Source of the DNA: Candidatus Binatus sp.
GTDB lineage: Bacteria > Desulfobacterota > Binatia > Binatales > Binataceae
Assembly (NCBI RefSeq): GCF_030646925.1
Contig: NZ_JAUSKL010000083.1
Location: 1-64,000 of the forward strand
Reading direction: 5' to 3'
DNA: 64,000 nucleotides
This document shows, piece after piece, positions 25,470 through 34,592 of this stretch (position 1 is its first letter; the number at the start of each line of letters is the position of its first letter). The notes under the pieces were generated by a model. The model worked only from the letters and a program-made list of their open reading frames with translations. It did not search any database and was not told the DNA's origin. A program made the translations under genes and the position numbers.

Positions 25470-26228
25470 ATGAAGCTGAAGGACAAGATTGTACTGATCA
25501 CGGGCGGCGGTTCGGGGCTTGGGCGCGAGATGGGACTGACGTTCGCGCGCGAGGGCGCGACGATCGGCGTTAACGACATCAGGCCCGAATCGGCGCAGAA
25601 CGTCGTGACGGAGATCGAGCGCGCGGGCGGCAAGGCGCGGCCGTTCGTCGCGGACGTGGCGAACAGCGCGGCGGTGAAGAAGATGTTCGCGGATTTTATC
25701 GCGGCGTTCGGCACGATCGACGTGCTGATCAACAACGCGGGGATCGGGCGCACGCGCGAATCGAGCGAGATCATTCCGACGCAGGACAAGAGCGACGAAG
25801 ACTGGCACAAGATGCTATCGACGCATCTCGATTCGACGTTCTTCTGCACCCGCGAAGCGCTCAAGGTGATGATTCCGAAAGGCGCGGGGCGAATCGTGAA
25901 TATCGGCTCGATCGCGGGGACGACCGGGCTCGCGTTCGCGGCGGATTACTGCGCGGCGAAGGGCGGCATCATCTCGTTCACGAAATCGGTGGCGCGCGAA
26001 GTGGTCGGCATGGGCATCCTGGTGAATTGTATCGCGCCCGGATTTATCAACACGCCGATGACCGCGCCGATCGAAGCGGAATTCAAGCAGCAGGTGATCG
26101 CGATGACGCCGATCGGAAGATTCGGCGAGCCGAGCGATATCGCGGCGGCGGCGCTTTATCTCTCGTGCGACGATTCGAAATTCATGGTGGGGCAGGTGAT
26201 CAGTCCGAACGGCGGCTTCGTCATCTAA
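25470..26228 (+). CDS. short-chain dehydrogenase/reductase (FabG-like)
   Basis: Classical SDR of 252 residues. It has the dinucleotide-binding TGGGSGLGREM, the NNAG motif (LINNAGIG), catalytic Ser in VNIGSIAG, and Tyr-x3-Lys in DYCAAKGG; IAPGFINTPM follows. An Asp after strand 2 (NDIRPES) suggests NAD(H). The oxoacyl-ACP/CoA or hydroxyacyl substrate cannot be specified. The tight spacing to the TPR gene (10 bases) and the EthD protein (18 bases) suggests one transcript. Confidence 0.9.
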   Translation: MKLKDKIVLITGGGSGLGREMGLTFAREGATIGVNDIRPESAQNVVTEIERAGGKARPFVADVANSAAVKKMFADFIAAFGTIDVLINNAGIGRTRESSEIIPTQDKSDEDWHKMLSTHLDSTFFCTREALKVMIPKGAGRIVNIGSIAGTTGLAFAADYCAAKGGIISFTKSVAREVVGMGILVNCIAPGFINTPMTAPIEAEFKQQVIAMTPIGRFGEPSDIAAAALYLSCDDSKFMVGQVISPNGGFVI

Positions 26229-26246
26229 AAGTATTTCGGAGCACAA

Positions 26247-26894
26247 ATGTACATCACATACGTCTCGTTCAACTTTCAGAGCGGCGATCTCGAAGCGGAA
26301 GAGCGAAACTACCTGGGGCATCACGTAGCCCTGGCGAGGCGCTTCCCCGGGCTTCGGCAGTACTACACCGGACGCCTGATGAAGACGGGCGGCAAGGAGC
26401 CTGATCGAATTCGCGGCGCGATCATGACTTACGACAGCAGCACTGCGGCGGAAGCCGCGATGCGATCGGACGTAGTGCCGCCGCTAATCACCGATACGCA
26501 GGCGCATCTGAAGGATCTGACGTCGCATTCGGCGGAAGGCGAAGTGATCGTGCCGTTCGATTCGCGGCGCGCGGAGCAGCGATGCTTCACGATGATCGCC
26601 GAGTTCGATCTCGAGCAGAGTGCGGGGGCGAGCGCGGCGGAAGAGCGCTATCTCAGCAAGCATACCGGGATCGCGCGGCGACTGCCGGGGCTGCGCAACT
26701 ACATCATCGGGAAGCTGATGCAGGCGCCGGGCGGCGATGTCACGCGCAACCGGATGGCGATCCTGGTGTTCGATTCGCTCGAGGCATATCGGGCGGCGTA
26801 TGCGTCGCAGCTCGGTCTGGAATTGCAGCAGGACGAAGCTGCGACGATTCGCAACGCGCAGGTGCGGCGCCTCGATGCTCGAGTGGAAATTTAA
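26247..26894 (+). CDS. tandem EthD-domain protein
   Basis: A 215-residue protein made of two EthD-like ferredoxin-fold (dimeric alpha/beta barrel) domains. The first has ERNYLGHHVALARRFPGLRQY, the second ERYLSKHTGIARRLPGLRNY, each followed by a strand and a YDSSTAAEAAM or FDSLEAYRAAY helix. The two halves are clearly homologous, so the protein is an internal duplication: one chain could form the barrel that single-domain EthD proteins make as dimers. EthD-like proteins occur in ether-degradation and SDR/P450 clusters but their chemistry is mostly unknown. It follows the SDR gene by 18 bases. Confidence 0.85.
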   Translation: MYITYVSFNFQSGDLEAEERNYLGHHVALARRFPGLRQYYTGRLMKTGGKEPDRIRGAIMTYDSSTAAEAAMRSDVVPPLITDTQAHLKDLTSHSAEGEVIVPFDSRRAEQRCFTMIAEFDLEQSAGASAAEERYLSKHTGIARRLPGLRNYIIGKLMQAPGGDVTRNRMAILVFDSLEAYRAAYASQLGLELQQDEAATIRNAQVRRLDARVEI

Positions 26895-27003
26895 GATCGA
26901 ATTCGGGATCCGATTCAGAACTGGATTCACGCTCGCCGACTGAATCCGCAGGTTTGCCGGCACAATCGATCTCGCGGCACGAGTCTCAGTAATCTTGTTG
27001 ATC

Positions 27004-28551
27004 ATGCTGGCACGGTCCGCGGGAATTCTGATACCGCTGTTTTCCTTGCGCACGCGCGCGACACTCGGCCGCGGCGAAATTGCCGATCTGGCGCCGATGA
27101 TCGATTTCGCGCTCTCGATGGGGCATCGCGCGATCCAGCTTCTGCCGCTCGACGAGACGGCGCCCGGAGAACTGAGTCCGTACAGCGCGATTTGCGTGCA
27201 GGCGATCGATCCGATGTACATCGCGATCCGCGACCTGGGCGGCGTGGGACGTGTCGTGCTCGGGCGCGCGCGCACGAATATCGGCAACGGACGGCGGATT
27301 CCGCGCGCAGTCGTGCGGCGCGAAAAGCTCGCGCTGCTGGAGCGCGCATTCCGCGCGACTCGCGCGCGCGGCGGCCGCGACGAAGGACCGGAACTCGACG
27401 CGTTTATCAAGGACAACGCGGAATGGATCCACGACTACGCGCTGTTTCGCGCGCTGAAGGATCGCTTCGAGTGGGCGAAGTGGGAAGCGTGGCCGCGCGA
27501 GTTGATGCGTCGCGAGGCCACGGCGCTCGAGCAAACGCGGCGCGAACTTGCCGACAAAATCGAGATGTATTGCTACTGGCAATTTATTGCGCATCGGCAA
27601 TGGAACGAGATTCGGAGGTACGCGTCGTCGCGCGGCGTGGCGCTGGGCGGCGATCTGGCGTTCTCGCCGGGCCGCGACAGTGCCGAAGTTTGGGCCAATC
27701 AGGATGATTTCGACCTGACGCGCAGCGTAGGCGCGCCGCCCGACACCTTCAACGCGAGGGGTCAGCGCTGGGGACTGCCGCTGCCGAATTGGGCAAAGAT
27801 GCGCGCGGGTGGCTACCGGATTCTGCGTTCGCGAGTGCGCCGCGCGAGCGCGCTCTTCGACCTGATTCGGATCGATCACGTCGTCGGCTTGTATCGCACT
27901 TTCAACTTCGGCGCCGACGAAAATCAGCCCGGAATTTTCACTCCCGCGGATGAAGCGCAGCAAAAGACGCAGGGCGAAGAGATAATCAACGCGATCAAGC
28001 ACGAGGCCGGCGCGGCGACGATCATCGCGGAGGATCTCGGCACGGTGCCGCCGTGGGTTCGGCAATCGCTGACGGAGCTCGGCGTCGCCGGGTACAAGGT
28101 GATGCAGTGGGAGCGCGTCGATTGGGATTCTCCCGCCGAAACATACTTGAGCCCGGTTAAGTATCCCGAGCTTTCGCTCGCGACGACCGGCACTCACGAT
28201 ACCGAAGCGCTGACGATCTGGTGGCGCGAACAGCCGATTGGCGAACGCGAGAAACTGGTGCGAGCGCTCGGCGTCGAGGCGCAAGCAAATCCGCGCGAGA
28301 TGCTGAATCGGCGCGCGCGCGATGCGATTCTCGGCGCGCTTTATCAGGCGCCGTCGCGCCTGGTGCTAACTCCGTTCCAGGATTTGTTCGGCTGGAGCGT
28401 ACAGATCAATCGGCCGGGGCAGGTCGGCGATTCGAATTGGACCTATCGACTGCCGCTCCCGATCGAAAAACTGCGGCGCAGCCGGGCGATTCAAGCACAG
28501 GTCGCGCTGGTTCGCGAGATCGCGATGCGCAGCGGACGGTTCAGCGCATAG
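27004..28551 (+). CDS. malQ: 4-alpha-glucanotransferase
   Basis: GH77 amylomaltase that transfers glucan segments between maltodextrins; 515 residues fits the bacterial type. Markers are GILIPLFSLRTRATLGRGEI, PYSAICVQAIDPMYI, the nucleophile region IRIDHVVGLYRTF, the acid/base AEDLGTVPPWV and the third carboxylate in TGTHDTEAL. I chose the ATG at 27004; two tandem TTG codons just before it are in frame. No glycogen or maltose gene is nearby, so it appears as a single-gene unit. It converges on the permease gene with only two bases between the stops. Confidence 0.95.
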   Translation: MLARSAGILIPLFSLRTRATLGRGEIADLAPMIDFALSMGHRAIQLLPLDETAPGELSPYSAICVQAIDPMYIAIRDLGGVGRVVLGRARTNIGNGRRIPRAVVRREKLALLERAFRATRARGGRDEGPELDAFIKDNAEWIHDYALFRALKDRFEWAKWEAWPRELMRREATALEQTRRELADKIEMYCYWQFIAHRQWNEIRRYASSRGVALGGDLAFSPGRDSAEVWANQDDFDLTRSVGAPPDTFNARGQRWGLPLPNWAKMRAGGYRILRSRVRRASALFDLIRIDHVVGLYRTFNFGADENQPGIFTPADEAQQKTQGEEIINAIKHEAGAATIIAEDLGTVPPWVRQSLTELGVAGYKVMQWERVDWDSPAETYLSPVKYPELSLATTGTHDTEALTIWWREQPIGEREKLVRALGVEAQANPREMLNRRARDAILGALYQAPSRLVLTPFQDLFGWSVQINRPGQVGDSNWTYRLPLPIEKLRRSRAIQAQVALVREIAMRSGRFSA

Positions 28552-28553
28552 CG

Positions 28554-29717
28554 CTACGCGGCGCGAATCGAATCGAGCAGGGTGATTTTGGCGGCGCGCC
28601 ATGCCGGCAGCAATCCGCCGAGCACGCCCATTATCAGCGCCGCGACAAGTCCAGAGATAAACGCCGATGGCGTCATCCTGAATGAGAAGATGAGCATCTC
28701 GACGCTCATCAGATGCGAGCTCAGTCCGGTCATGGTGGCAACGAGCACGCCGAGAACCTCGCCGATCACTCCGCCGGCCAGCGCCAGCACGATACTCTCG
28801 ACGATGAAGCTCACGAGGATGGACGAATTGCTGAAGCCGAGCGCGCGCAGGATGCCGACCTCGCGCGTACGCCGCGCAACCGACGTGTACATCGTGTTCA
28901 TGCCGCCGAAGATCGCGCCGATTGCGAGAATCCCCGCGACGATGAGTCCGAGTCCGGCAAAGCTATCCGCGAGCCGCGACTGCTGCTCGTAAAAGCGATC
29001 CTCGGGAATCGCGTCGAGGCTGAGTCGCGCATCCTTAAGCAGCGCTGCCCGCAGACTCTCGTCCATCCCGGGCTTCATCACGATGTGCAGGGAGGAGAAT
29101 CCGTTGCCGAAGTGGACGTCCTGCTGCAACACGTCGAGGTCGGTCCAGATTTCGGATTCGCGCGCGCTGCCTCGATCGGAAAATGTGCCGACGATACGCC
29201 AGGTGCGATGTCCAAAATGCAGCTCATGACCCGGCGCAAGATGCGGAAATTTTTTTGCGAGCCGCCGTCCGGTGATCATTTCGGCCTGGCCCGGCTCGGG
29301 CATCCGCCCGCTGGCGATCTCGATCCCGCGATGAACCTGAAATGCGGTGGGATAAACGCCGCGCAAGTAGGTGAAGTTGCTCTGATCGAGCGCGCCATCG
29401 GGCAGCGGATTGAACGCGGTGACCATCTCGGGCGATACCAGCGGAGCGCCGTTGGCGTTCGCAGCAATCTCGGGACGCGTCCTGATCACGTTGTACTGCT
29501 CGCGCGTCACGAAACTCTGCGGCTCGGCGGTGGTGCCGCGGCTCAGCACGATCCAGTTGCCGCGCGAGCCGGCCCGGAGAACGGTGGCGCGCAGACCGGC
29601 GACGAAGCCGAACAGGATAAACAGGATGAACACGACCATCGCGACGCCAATCGCGGTCATCGCGGACGTCATCCGCCGCACCATCAGACTGCGCACGTTG
29701 TACTTGATCGGTATCAC
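28554..29717 (-). CDS. MacB/FtsX-type ABC transporter permease (gene 3 of operon)
   Basis: A 387-residue permease with one N-terminal helix (MTSAMTAIGVAMVVFILFIL), a large periplasmic domain (about 45-265), and three C-terminal helices bearing MYTSVARRTREVGILRALGFS, the FtsX/MacB permease signature. The preferred start is GTG at 29717, giving (M)IPIKYNVRSLMVRR, the usual N terminus; the frame is open further upstream but not conserved. It pairs with a second permease at 30793, with a methyltransferase-fold gene between. Such permeases need an ATPase (LolD/MacB type), and none is adjacent. Confidence 0.9.
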   Translation of the reverse strand: MIPIKYNVRSLMVRRMTSAMTAIGVAMVVFILFILFGFVAGLRATVLRAGSRGNWIVLSRGTTAEPQSFVTREQYNVIRTRPEIAANANGAPLVSPEMVTAFNPLPDGALDQSNFTYLRGVYPTAFQVHRGIEIASGRMPEPGQAEMITGRRLAKKFPHLAPGHELHFGHRTWRIVGTFSDRGSARESEIWTDLDVLQQDVHFGNGFSSLHIVMKPGMDESLRAALLKDARLSLDAIPEDRFYEQQSRLADSFAGLGLIVAGILAIGAIFGGMNTMYTSVARRTREVGILRALGFSNSSILVSFIVESIVLALAGGVIGEVLGVLVATMTGLSSHLMSVEMLIFSFRMTPSAFISGLVAALIMGVLGGLLPAWRAAKITLLDSIRAA

Positions 29718-29739
29718 GCGGCGCGCCCGGCCAATTCTC

Positions 29740-30762
29740 TCAGACTGGTCTCGCGTGAAGCAGGACGTAGGGTTCGTACAGGAGGGGGGTGATCTTTTCG
29801 ATTCGGAAGCCGGCTTTCGCAAGCAGCGTATCGTAGTCGGCTTGCGACCGCGCGTGACTGCCCTGGATTGCGAGCGCCGCGACCGCGGCGACATACGTCG
29901 AAGTTGCGTAATTCCGGCCTTCGAGCATCGCATACTCGGCGATCACGAGGTCGGCGCCGACTGTCATCGCGGCGCGGCAGTTTCGCAGGATCGCGAGCGC
30001 GCGCTCGTCGTCCCAATTCACCATCACCGATGACAGCAGGTAGGCGTCGCCGCCGGCCGGCACCGATTTGAAGAAATCGCCGCCGACGAATTCGCAGCGC
30101 GCTCCCAGGCCTTCCACTTCGATTCTGCGCCGGGCGCCCTCGACCACCGGCGGCGAGTCGAAAAGCACCGCGCGCAAGCCAGAATTGGCGCGCAGGACGA
30201 TCGACGTCATGGCGCCGTGGCCACCGCCGATATCGACGAGTTTTTTGGCGCGGGAGAAATCGAAGGCGGCCGTCACGTCGGAATAGCGGAGCGGCGCCGT
30301 CATCGTCATCACTTCGTTGAAGCGCGACGCGGCGGCTTCGTTGCGGGTGAAGTATTCGTAAAAGCCCATGCCGAAGATGTGGTCGAATGCAGGCTCTCCC
30401 GTGAGGGCGGTGTGGAGCAGGTCACCCGCGGCGCGAAAATATTCCTCGCCGAGCAAGATCGCCTGCGTGCGCCATCCGGGGTTCGAGCGCAGGAATTCGC
30501 CGATTGGCTTGAGCGCGAAGCGCCGGTCGGGCATCTCGCCCAGCACCTCGAGCGCGACCAGCGCGCGCAGGATGCCTACCAGTGTAGGAGGATGCGCGCC
30601 CGTTTTGGCGGCGATTTCCTCCGCGGTCATCGGAGCCGAGGCGAGCAAATCAGGAATTCCAAGTTTGGCCGCGACGTAAACGATCTGGGTGACGATGCCG
30701 CCTACGAACAGGTTGGAGATTTTCTCCCGCAGGGATGAATTATCGAGCAGCGAATCGTTCAT
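29740..30762 (-). CDS. SAM-dependent O-methyltransferase-like protein, catalytic His absent
   Basis: A 340-residue protein of the small-molecule O-methyltransferase (Methyltransf_2) family. The N-terminal dimerisation winged helix covers roughly 15-100 (ELL-like GIPDLLASAPMTAEEIAAKTG), then the SAM fold with VDIGGGHGAM, the GDFFKSVP acidic loop and a C-terminal segment. In active family members a HDWxDE block carries the catalytic His; here it reads VMVNWDDE, with Val at the His position, so methyl transfer by the usual base is doubtful. It lies between two permease genes (22 and 30 bases away), so it is probably co-expressed with them. Confidence 0.85.
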   Translation of the reverse strand: MNDSLLDNSSLREKISNLFVGGIVTQIVYVAAKLGIPDLLASAPMTAEEIAAKTGAHPPTLVGILRALVALEVLGEMPDRRFALKPIGEFLRSNPGWRTQAILLGEEYFRAAGDLLHTALTGEPAFDHIFGMGFYEYFTRNEAAASRFNEVMTMTAPLRYSDVTAAFDFSRAKKLVDIGGGHGAMTSIVLRANSGLRAVLFDSPPVVEGARRRIEVEGLGARCEFVGGDFFKSVPAGGDAYLLSSVMVNWDDERALAILRNCRAAMTVGADLVIAEYAMLEGRNYATSTYVAAVAALAIQGSHARSQADYDTLLAKAGFRIEKITPLLYEPYVLLHARPV

Positions 30763-30792
30763 GCCGAAAACCGTCGAACAAGGGGCTCTGCT

Positions 30793-31947
30793 TCAAACAA
30801 CTTTGCCGATCGCCTCCGCAGGCGGCGTCCTGATAGCGCTCCAGATAGGACCGAGACCACTGATCAAAGAGATTGCGACCGCGATGATAATAGCCGCAAT
30901 CGCGCCGGAGGGCGTAACCCACAGAGCGCCGATATCGCCCGTCACCCGGAGCGACAGTCCCGCGCCGAAAATGTAAAGCGCGGTCGTTCCGCCGATCACA
31001 CCGCCGGCGAGGCCGATCGCGCCGCACTCGCCAAACAGCATCAGCGAAATCGTCGAGCGGCTGAAGCCGAGCGCGCGCATCACGGCGACTTCGTTCATGC
31101 GCTCGCGCACCATCATGGCGGTCGAGTTGGCGGCGATCAGGAAAAAAGTGAGAATCACGATTGCGCACAGGCTCAGCACGATCGCGCGGATATCGCCGAC
31201 GGAAGAAAGGCCGCCGGCCAGCGCGTCGCTTTCGGTCAGTGTGCGGGTTTCATAGTCGGAGTTGCGGAAGTAGCGATCGATTTCCTTGATCAACGAATCG
31301 ACCTGCGCGGGGCTGTTCACGCGCACGACGAGGTTCAGCGCGAGGTCCGGATTGGGATGGCCGATCGCGCGGCGCGCCTCCTCGAGGTAGTCGCGGCGGA
31401 ACGCGAACATGTTTGGATAGCGCTTCGCGGGCATCTCGCCGAGAATCACGAAATCGAGCGCGAGATGATCGCGATCGACGCCGCGCAGCGTCACCTGCTG
31501 CCCGGGCCGCCATCCGTTGCGGGCCATCAATATTCGCCCAGCGAAGGCGCCGCGGCGCTCCCGTTGCAGCGCGCGGCTCGCCTCGCCGCCGAGATCGTAG
31601 TCGGGAAACACGTCGGCGATTTCGAGGCCTTCGGCGACGGCAAGGATTTGCGCGCTGGCGTCGCGGTAGGTCGCGGGCCATCCGGTGATTGCGACGCACG
31701 CGGCGCATCCGGGCATCTCGCGGATGTCGTTGCAGTAGCGGGCGGGGAGTCCGTAGAGCGGCAGGCTTCGATTGAGCACGATCAGGCGCAGCGTCGCCGA
31801 AGCGTCGCGAACAATTTTGTCCATCGAGGCGGGCACGGACGCGAGCACGAGAAATATAAAGGTGGCGAGCGCGATCGTGAGCGCGGTCAGAATCGATCGC
31901 GCTGGATTGCGCTGCAAGTTGCGTCCGACGAGTTTGAACAGGTTCAA
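30793..31947 (-). CDS. MacB/FtsX-type ABC transporter permease (gene 1 of operon)
   Basis: A 384-residue permease with an N-terminal helix (ILTALTIALATFIFLVLASV), a periplasmic domain with ALQRERRGAFAGR and SPAQVDSLIKEID, and three C-terminal helices with MVRERMNEVAVMRALGFSRST, the hallmark of MacB-type permeases. It is the first gene of a minus-strand set: permease, methyltransferase-like, permease. The two permeases are paralogues, similar in layout, and may form a heterodimer. An ATPase for them is not encoded between 28.5 and 32.2 kb. The divergent CoA-transferase gene is 294 bases away. Confidence 0.9.
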   Translation of the reverse strand: MNLFKLVGRNLQRNPARSILTALTIALATFIFLVLASVPASMDKIVRDASATLRLIVLNRSLPLYGLPARYCNDIREMPGCAACVAITGWPATYRDASAQILAVAEGLEIADVFPDYDLGGEASRALQRERRGAFAGRILMARNGWRPGQQVTLRGVDRDHLALDFVILGEMPAKRYPNMFAFRRDYLEEARRAIGHPNPDLALNLVVRVNSPAQVDSLIKEIDRYFRNSDYETRTLTESDALAGGLSSVGDIRAIVLSLCAIVILTFFLIAANSTAMMVRERMNEVAVMRALGFSRSTISLMLFGECGAIGLAGGVIGGTTALYIFGAGLSLRVTGDIGALWVTPSGAIAAIIIAVAISLISGLGPIWSAIRTPPAEAIGKVV

Positions 31948-32099
31948 CCCGGTCCCCTTAATCCGAGTAATCCGCCGAGGAATTTGACGCCGCGAGCGCT
32001 GCTGATGATGTTGTAAGACGCGCCATCGGTCACCGACGAATAACCGAATCGATCAGTCCGGCAGTTATCGCCCAAACGCGACACGTTGTGCAAGTTCGA

Positions 32100-32116
32100 T
32101 CAACTCCTGGAGTTGA
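32100..32116. promoter_or_regulatory. perfect dyad TCAACTCC-T-GGAGTTGA, candidate operator
   Basis: An eight-base inverted repeat with a single-base centre in the 294-base divergent gap (31948-32241) between the permease operon and the CoA-transferase gene. It is too short and loopless for a stable hairpin, so a dimeric regulator's binding site is the natural reading. No regulator gene is nearby. The rest of the gap shows nothing else I can assign. Confidence 0.45.
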
Positions 32117-32241
32117 CCATTTCGATCATCTCGATACCGTAGGCCCGGCGATCTGCGCGCGCAGCGGATCGAAGCCAAGTTGTGACGGCCTATCGGCTTG
32201 AACTATAAGCAGGACTTGATGCGCAACTCGGGGAGATTTTC

Positions 32242-33399
32242 ATGGGACCACTGAAAGGGATCCGCGTGCTCGATATGAGCATGGTCGTATCGGGACCGTT
32301 CTGCACGATGATGCTCGGTGATTTGGGCGCCGACATAGTCAAGTTCGAGCAGCCCGTGGGCGACGTGACGCGCATGCCGAGCGGCAGCGATCGCGGCGGC
32401 ATGACGATCGGAATTCTCAACTGGAATCGCAACAAGCGCGCGATCATGCTCGATCTGAAGCGCGACGGCGCAGCGGAGGTGCTGCTCAAGATGGCGGAGC
32501 AGGCCGACGTGGTGATCCAGAATGTGCGGCCCGGCGTGGTCGAGCGGCTGGGCGTGGGTTACGAGGCGGTCGCGGCGCGCAATCCGAAGATCGTCTATTG
32601 CTCGATTGCCGGCTACGGCTTCGAAGGCCCATACGTGAACAAGCCTGCCTACGATCCGATCATCCAGGGTATGGCGGGAGTGATGGTTTCGCAGCGTACG
32701 CAGGGGCGGCCGCGCGCGGTGAAAAATATTATCGCCGACAAGGTCACTGCGATGACGGCGGCGATCTCGATTCTCGCGGCGCTCAACGAAGCGCAGCGCA
32801 GCGGACGCGGACAGCATCTGACGATCGCGATGATCGATGCGGTCGCGTACTACCTGATGCCCGACGTCGCCTCGCGGCATACCTATCTGCCCGATCAGCG
32901 CGGCGTGCCGCCTTCGATGAATACGCTCGAGCCGTTCCAGACCGCCGACGGCTACATCACGATCGCGCCGCTTACGGACAAGCATTGGGCGGGAATTCTC
33001 GGTGCGGTGGGGCATCTGGAATGGTTCGAGGGCGACGAACCGCGCATGGAACGGGTCAAGCGATCGATCAAGAGCCTGATCACGCTCTTTCCCACGAAGC
33101 CGTCGGCGTACTGGCTCGAGCGGATCGAGGCGGCGGACGTTCCATGCGGTCCGCTCAACGATTTCGATTCGATCTGGACCGATCCGCAGTTCACCGTGAA
33201 CCAGACTTTCTTCGAGTATGAGCATCCGGCGGCCGGGCGTGTGCGCGCGGTGCGATCGCCGGCGAAGTTCTCGCGCACGCAACCGGAACTGTGGCGGCAC
33301 GCGCCGGCGCTGGGTCAGCATACCGATGAGATACTGAGCGACTTCGGATTCAGTGCGAACGAGATTGCGAAGCTGCGAGCCGATCAAGTTGTGAGGTGA
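32242..33399 (+). CDS. CaiB/BaiF family III CoA-transferase
   Basis: Moves CoA between carboxylic acids through an aspartyl-CoA intermediate. The 385 residues begin MGPLKGIRVLDMSMVVSGPF and include GDLGADIVKFEQP, NRNKRAIMLDLK, NVRPGVVERLGVGYE, and CSIAGYGFEGPYVNKPAYD, followed by QGMAGVM; these are the standard family III blocks, with the Asp of the PAYDP-type segment the likely catalytic residue. The acyl substrate is unknown. The stop overlaps the GTG of the following lipoprotein gene (GTGA at 33396-33399), so the two are translationally coupled. Confidence 0.93.
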   Translation: MGPLKGIRVLDMSMVVSGPFCTMMLGDLGADIVKFEQPVGDVTRMPSGSDRGGMTIGILNWNRNKRAIMLDLKRDGAAEVLLKMAEQADVVIQNVRPGVVERLGVGYEAVAARNPKIVYCSIAGYGFEGPYVNKPAYDPIIQGMAGVMVSQRTQGRPRAVKNIIADKVTAMTAAISILAALNEAQRSGRGQHLTIAMIDAVAYYLMPDVASRHTYLPDQRGVPPSMNTLEPFQTADGYITIAPLTDKHWAGILGAVGHLEWFEGDEPRMERVKRSIKSLITLFPTKPSAYWLERIEAADVPCGPLNDFDSIWTDPQFTVNQTFFEYEHPAAGRVRAVRSPAKFSRTQPELWRHAPALGQHTDEILSDFGFSANEIAKLRADQVVR

Positions 33400-34466
33400 G
33401 CAGGCCCGCGGCAAATCCGAATCAGCGGGCGCGCATCGCGTCGATTTCGCGATTGCTTGGCTGCGCGATTGCCGCATTGAGCATCGGAGCTTGCGGCGCG
33501 AAGCAGCCAACCGTGACGGCGCCGTCGGCGCACGCGCAGGCAATCCCGTCGGCGACGCCGTCGCCGGGTGGCGCCGCGATCAGCGCCCATGCTCCTTACG
33601 CGATCACTGCCGGGCCGGACGGCAATCTGTGGTTCACGGAGTTCCAGGGCGCGGGTATCGGGCGCATAACTCCGTACGGCGCGACCAAGCGATTCGAGAT
33701 CGATGAAGACGGCTTCGCCGAGCGAATCACGACCGGACCCGACGGCGCAATCTGGTTCACCGACACGTTCGGCAATCGAATCGGGCGCGTAGCCGCCGAC
33801 GGCAAGGTCGCGTACATCAAACTGCCCAACTCGAACAGCGGCCCGGCTGGTATCACCACGGGCTCCGACGGCAATCTCTGGTTCACGGAGCACGTCGCGG
33901 ATCGGATCGGGCGGCTAAGCCCCAACGGCACGCTGACTGAGATTCCCGTGCCAAAAAAATCGGGCCCGGCCGAGATCATCGCTGGCAGCGACAACAATTT
34001 GTGGTTCGCGGAAGACAAGGTGAATCGCATCGGGCGGATGACGACGGCGGGCAAGCTGACCGAATTTCAAATCGGCACGCCCGATAGCCGTCCTGCGATG
34101 CTCGCGCTCGGCTCCGACGGCAACGTCTGGTTTACCGAGCCGCAGGTGAACAAGGTCGGTCGAATCACGCCGCAGGGTGCGATCAGCGAATTCCAGTTTC
34201 CCACCTCGGGAGTGCCGCTCGGTATCGCGAGCGGCTCGGACAAAAACCTGTGGGTGACGATGGTCAAGGCGCATCTGATTTATCGCGTCACCCCCGATGG
34301 ACAATTCACCGAATTCCGCACGTCGGAGACCACGGCGGCGACCTTTATCGCGGCGGGTCCCGACGGCAATTTATGGTTCACCGAGCCGAACGGGAAGATC
34401 GGCAAGCTCACGACGTCCGGCGATATCGACGGCGAGTTTCTCTACTCGCAGCCGTTCGCAAAGTAG
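33396..34466 (+). CDS. lipoprotein beta-propeller, streptogramin-lyase-like
   Basis: A 356-residue lipoprotein. The signal peptide ends in the lipobox IGAC (Cys33), followed by a Thr/Pro/Ser-rich linker. The rest is a seven-bladed propeller: seven blades carry variants of GPDGNLWFTE, as in virginiamycin B lyase (Vgb) and SMP-30-like proteins. Vgb-like proteins are often periplasmic and of unknown substrate in soil bacteria; lyase activity is not assured. The GTG start overlaps the upstream CoA-transferase by 4 bases (GTGA). Because it is lipidated, it should depend on signal peptidase II (lspA at 1526). Confidence 0.87.
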   Translation: MSRPAANPNQRARIASISRLLGCAIAALSIGACGAKQPTVTAPSAHAQAIPSATPSPGGAAISAHAPYAITAGPDGNLWFTEFQGAGIGRITPYGATKRFEIDEDGFAERITTGPDGAIWFTDTFGNRIGRVAADGKVAYIKLPNSNSGPAGITTGSDGNLWFTEHVADRIGRLSPNGTLTEIPVPKKSGPAEIIAGSDNNLWFAEDKVNRIGRMTTAGKLTEFQIGTPDSRPAMLALGSDGNVWFTEPQVNKVGRITPQGAISEFQFPTSGVPLGIASGSDKNLWVTMVKAHLIYRVTPDGQFTEFRTSETTAATFIAAGPDGNLWFTEPNGKIGKLTTSGDIDGEFLYSQPFAK

Positions 34467-34592
34467 GACAAGCCTCGATTTGCGCGATACCCGGAGCGCT
34501 TCTGTTCCGAATCGCGAGATTTGCGCTATAAGCCTCAGGGAACCAAAACTCAAGTTTGGATTCCCACATCACACACGACAAGGAGATTCAGC

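Noticed and set aside
33600-34450. Tandem DNA repeats in the beta-propeller gene
   Set aside because: The periodicity comes from seven protein blades with diverged codons, not from a DNA-level tandem repeat.
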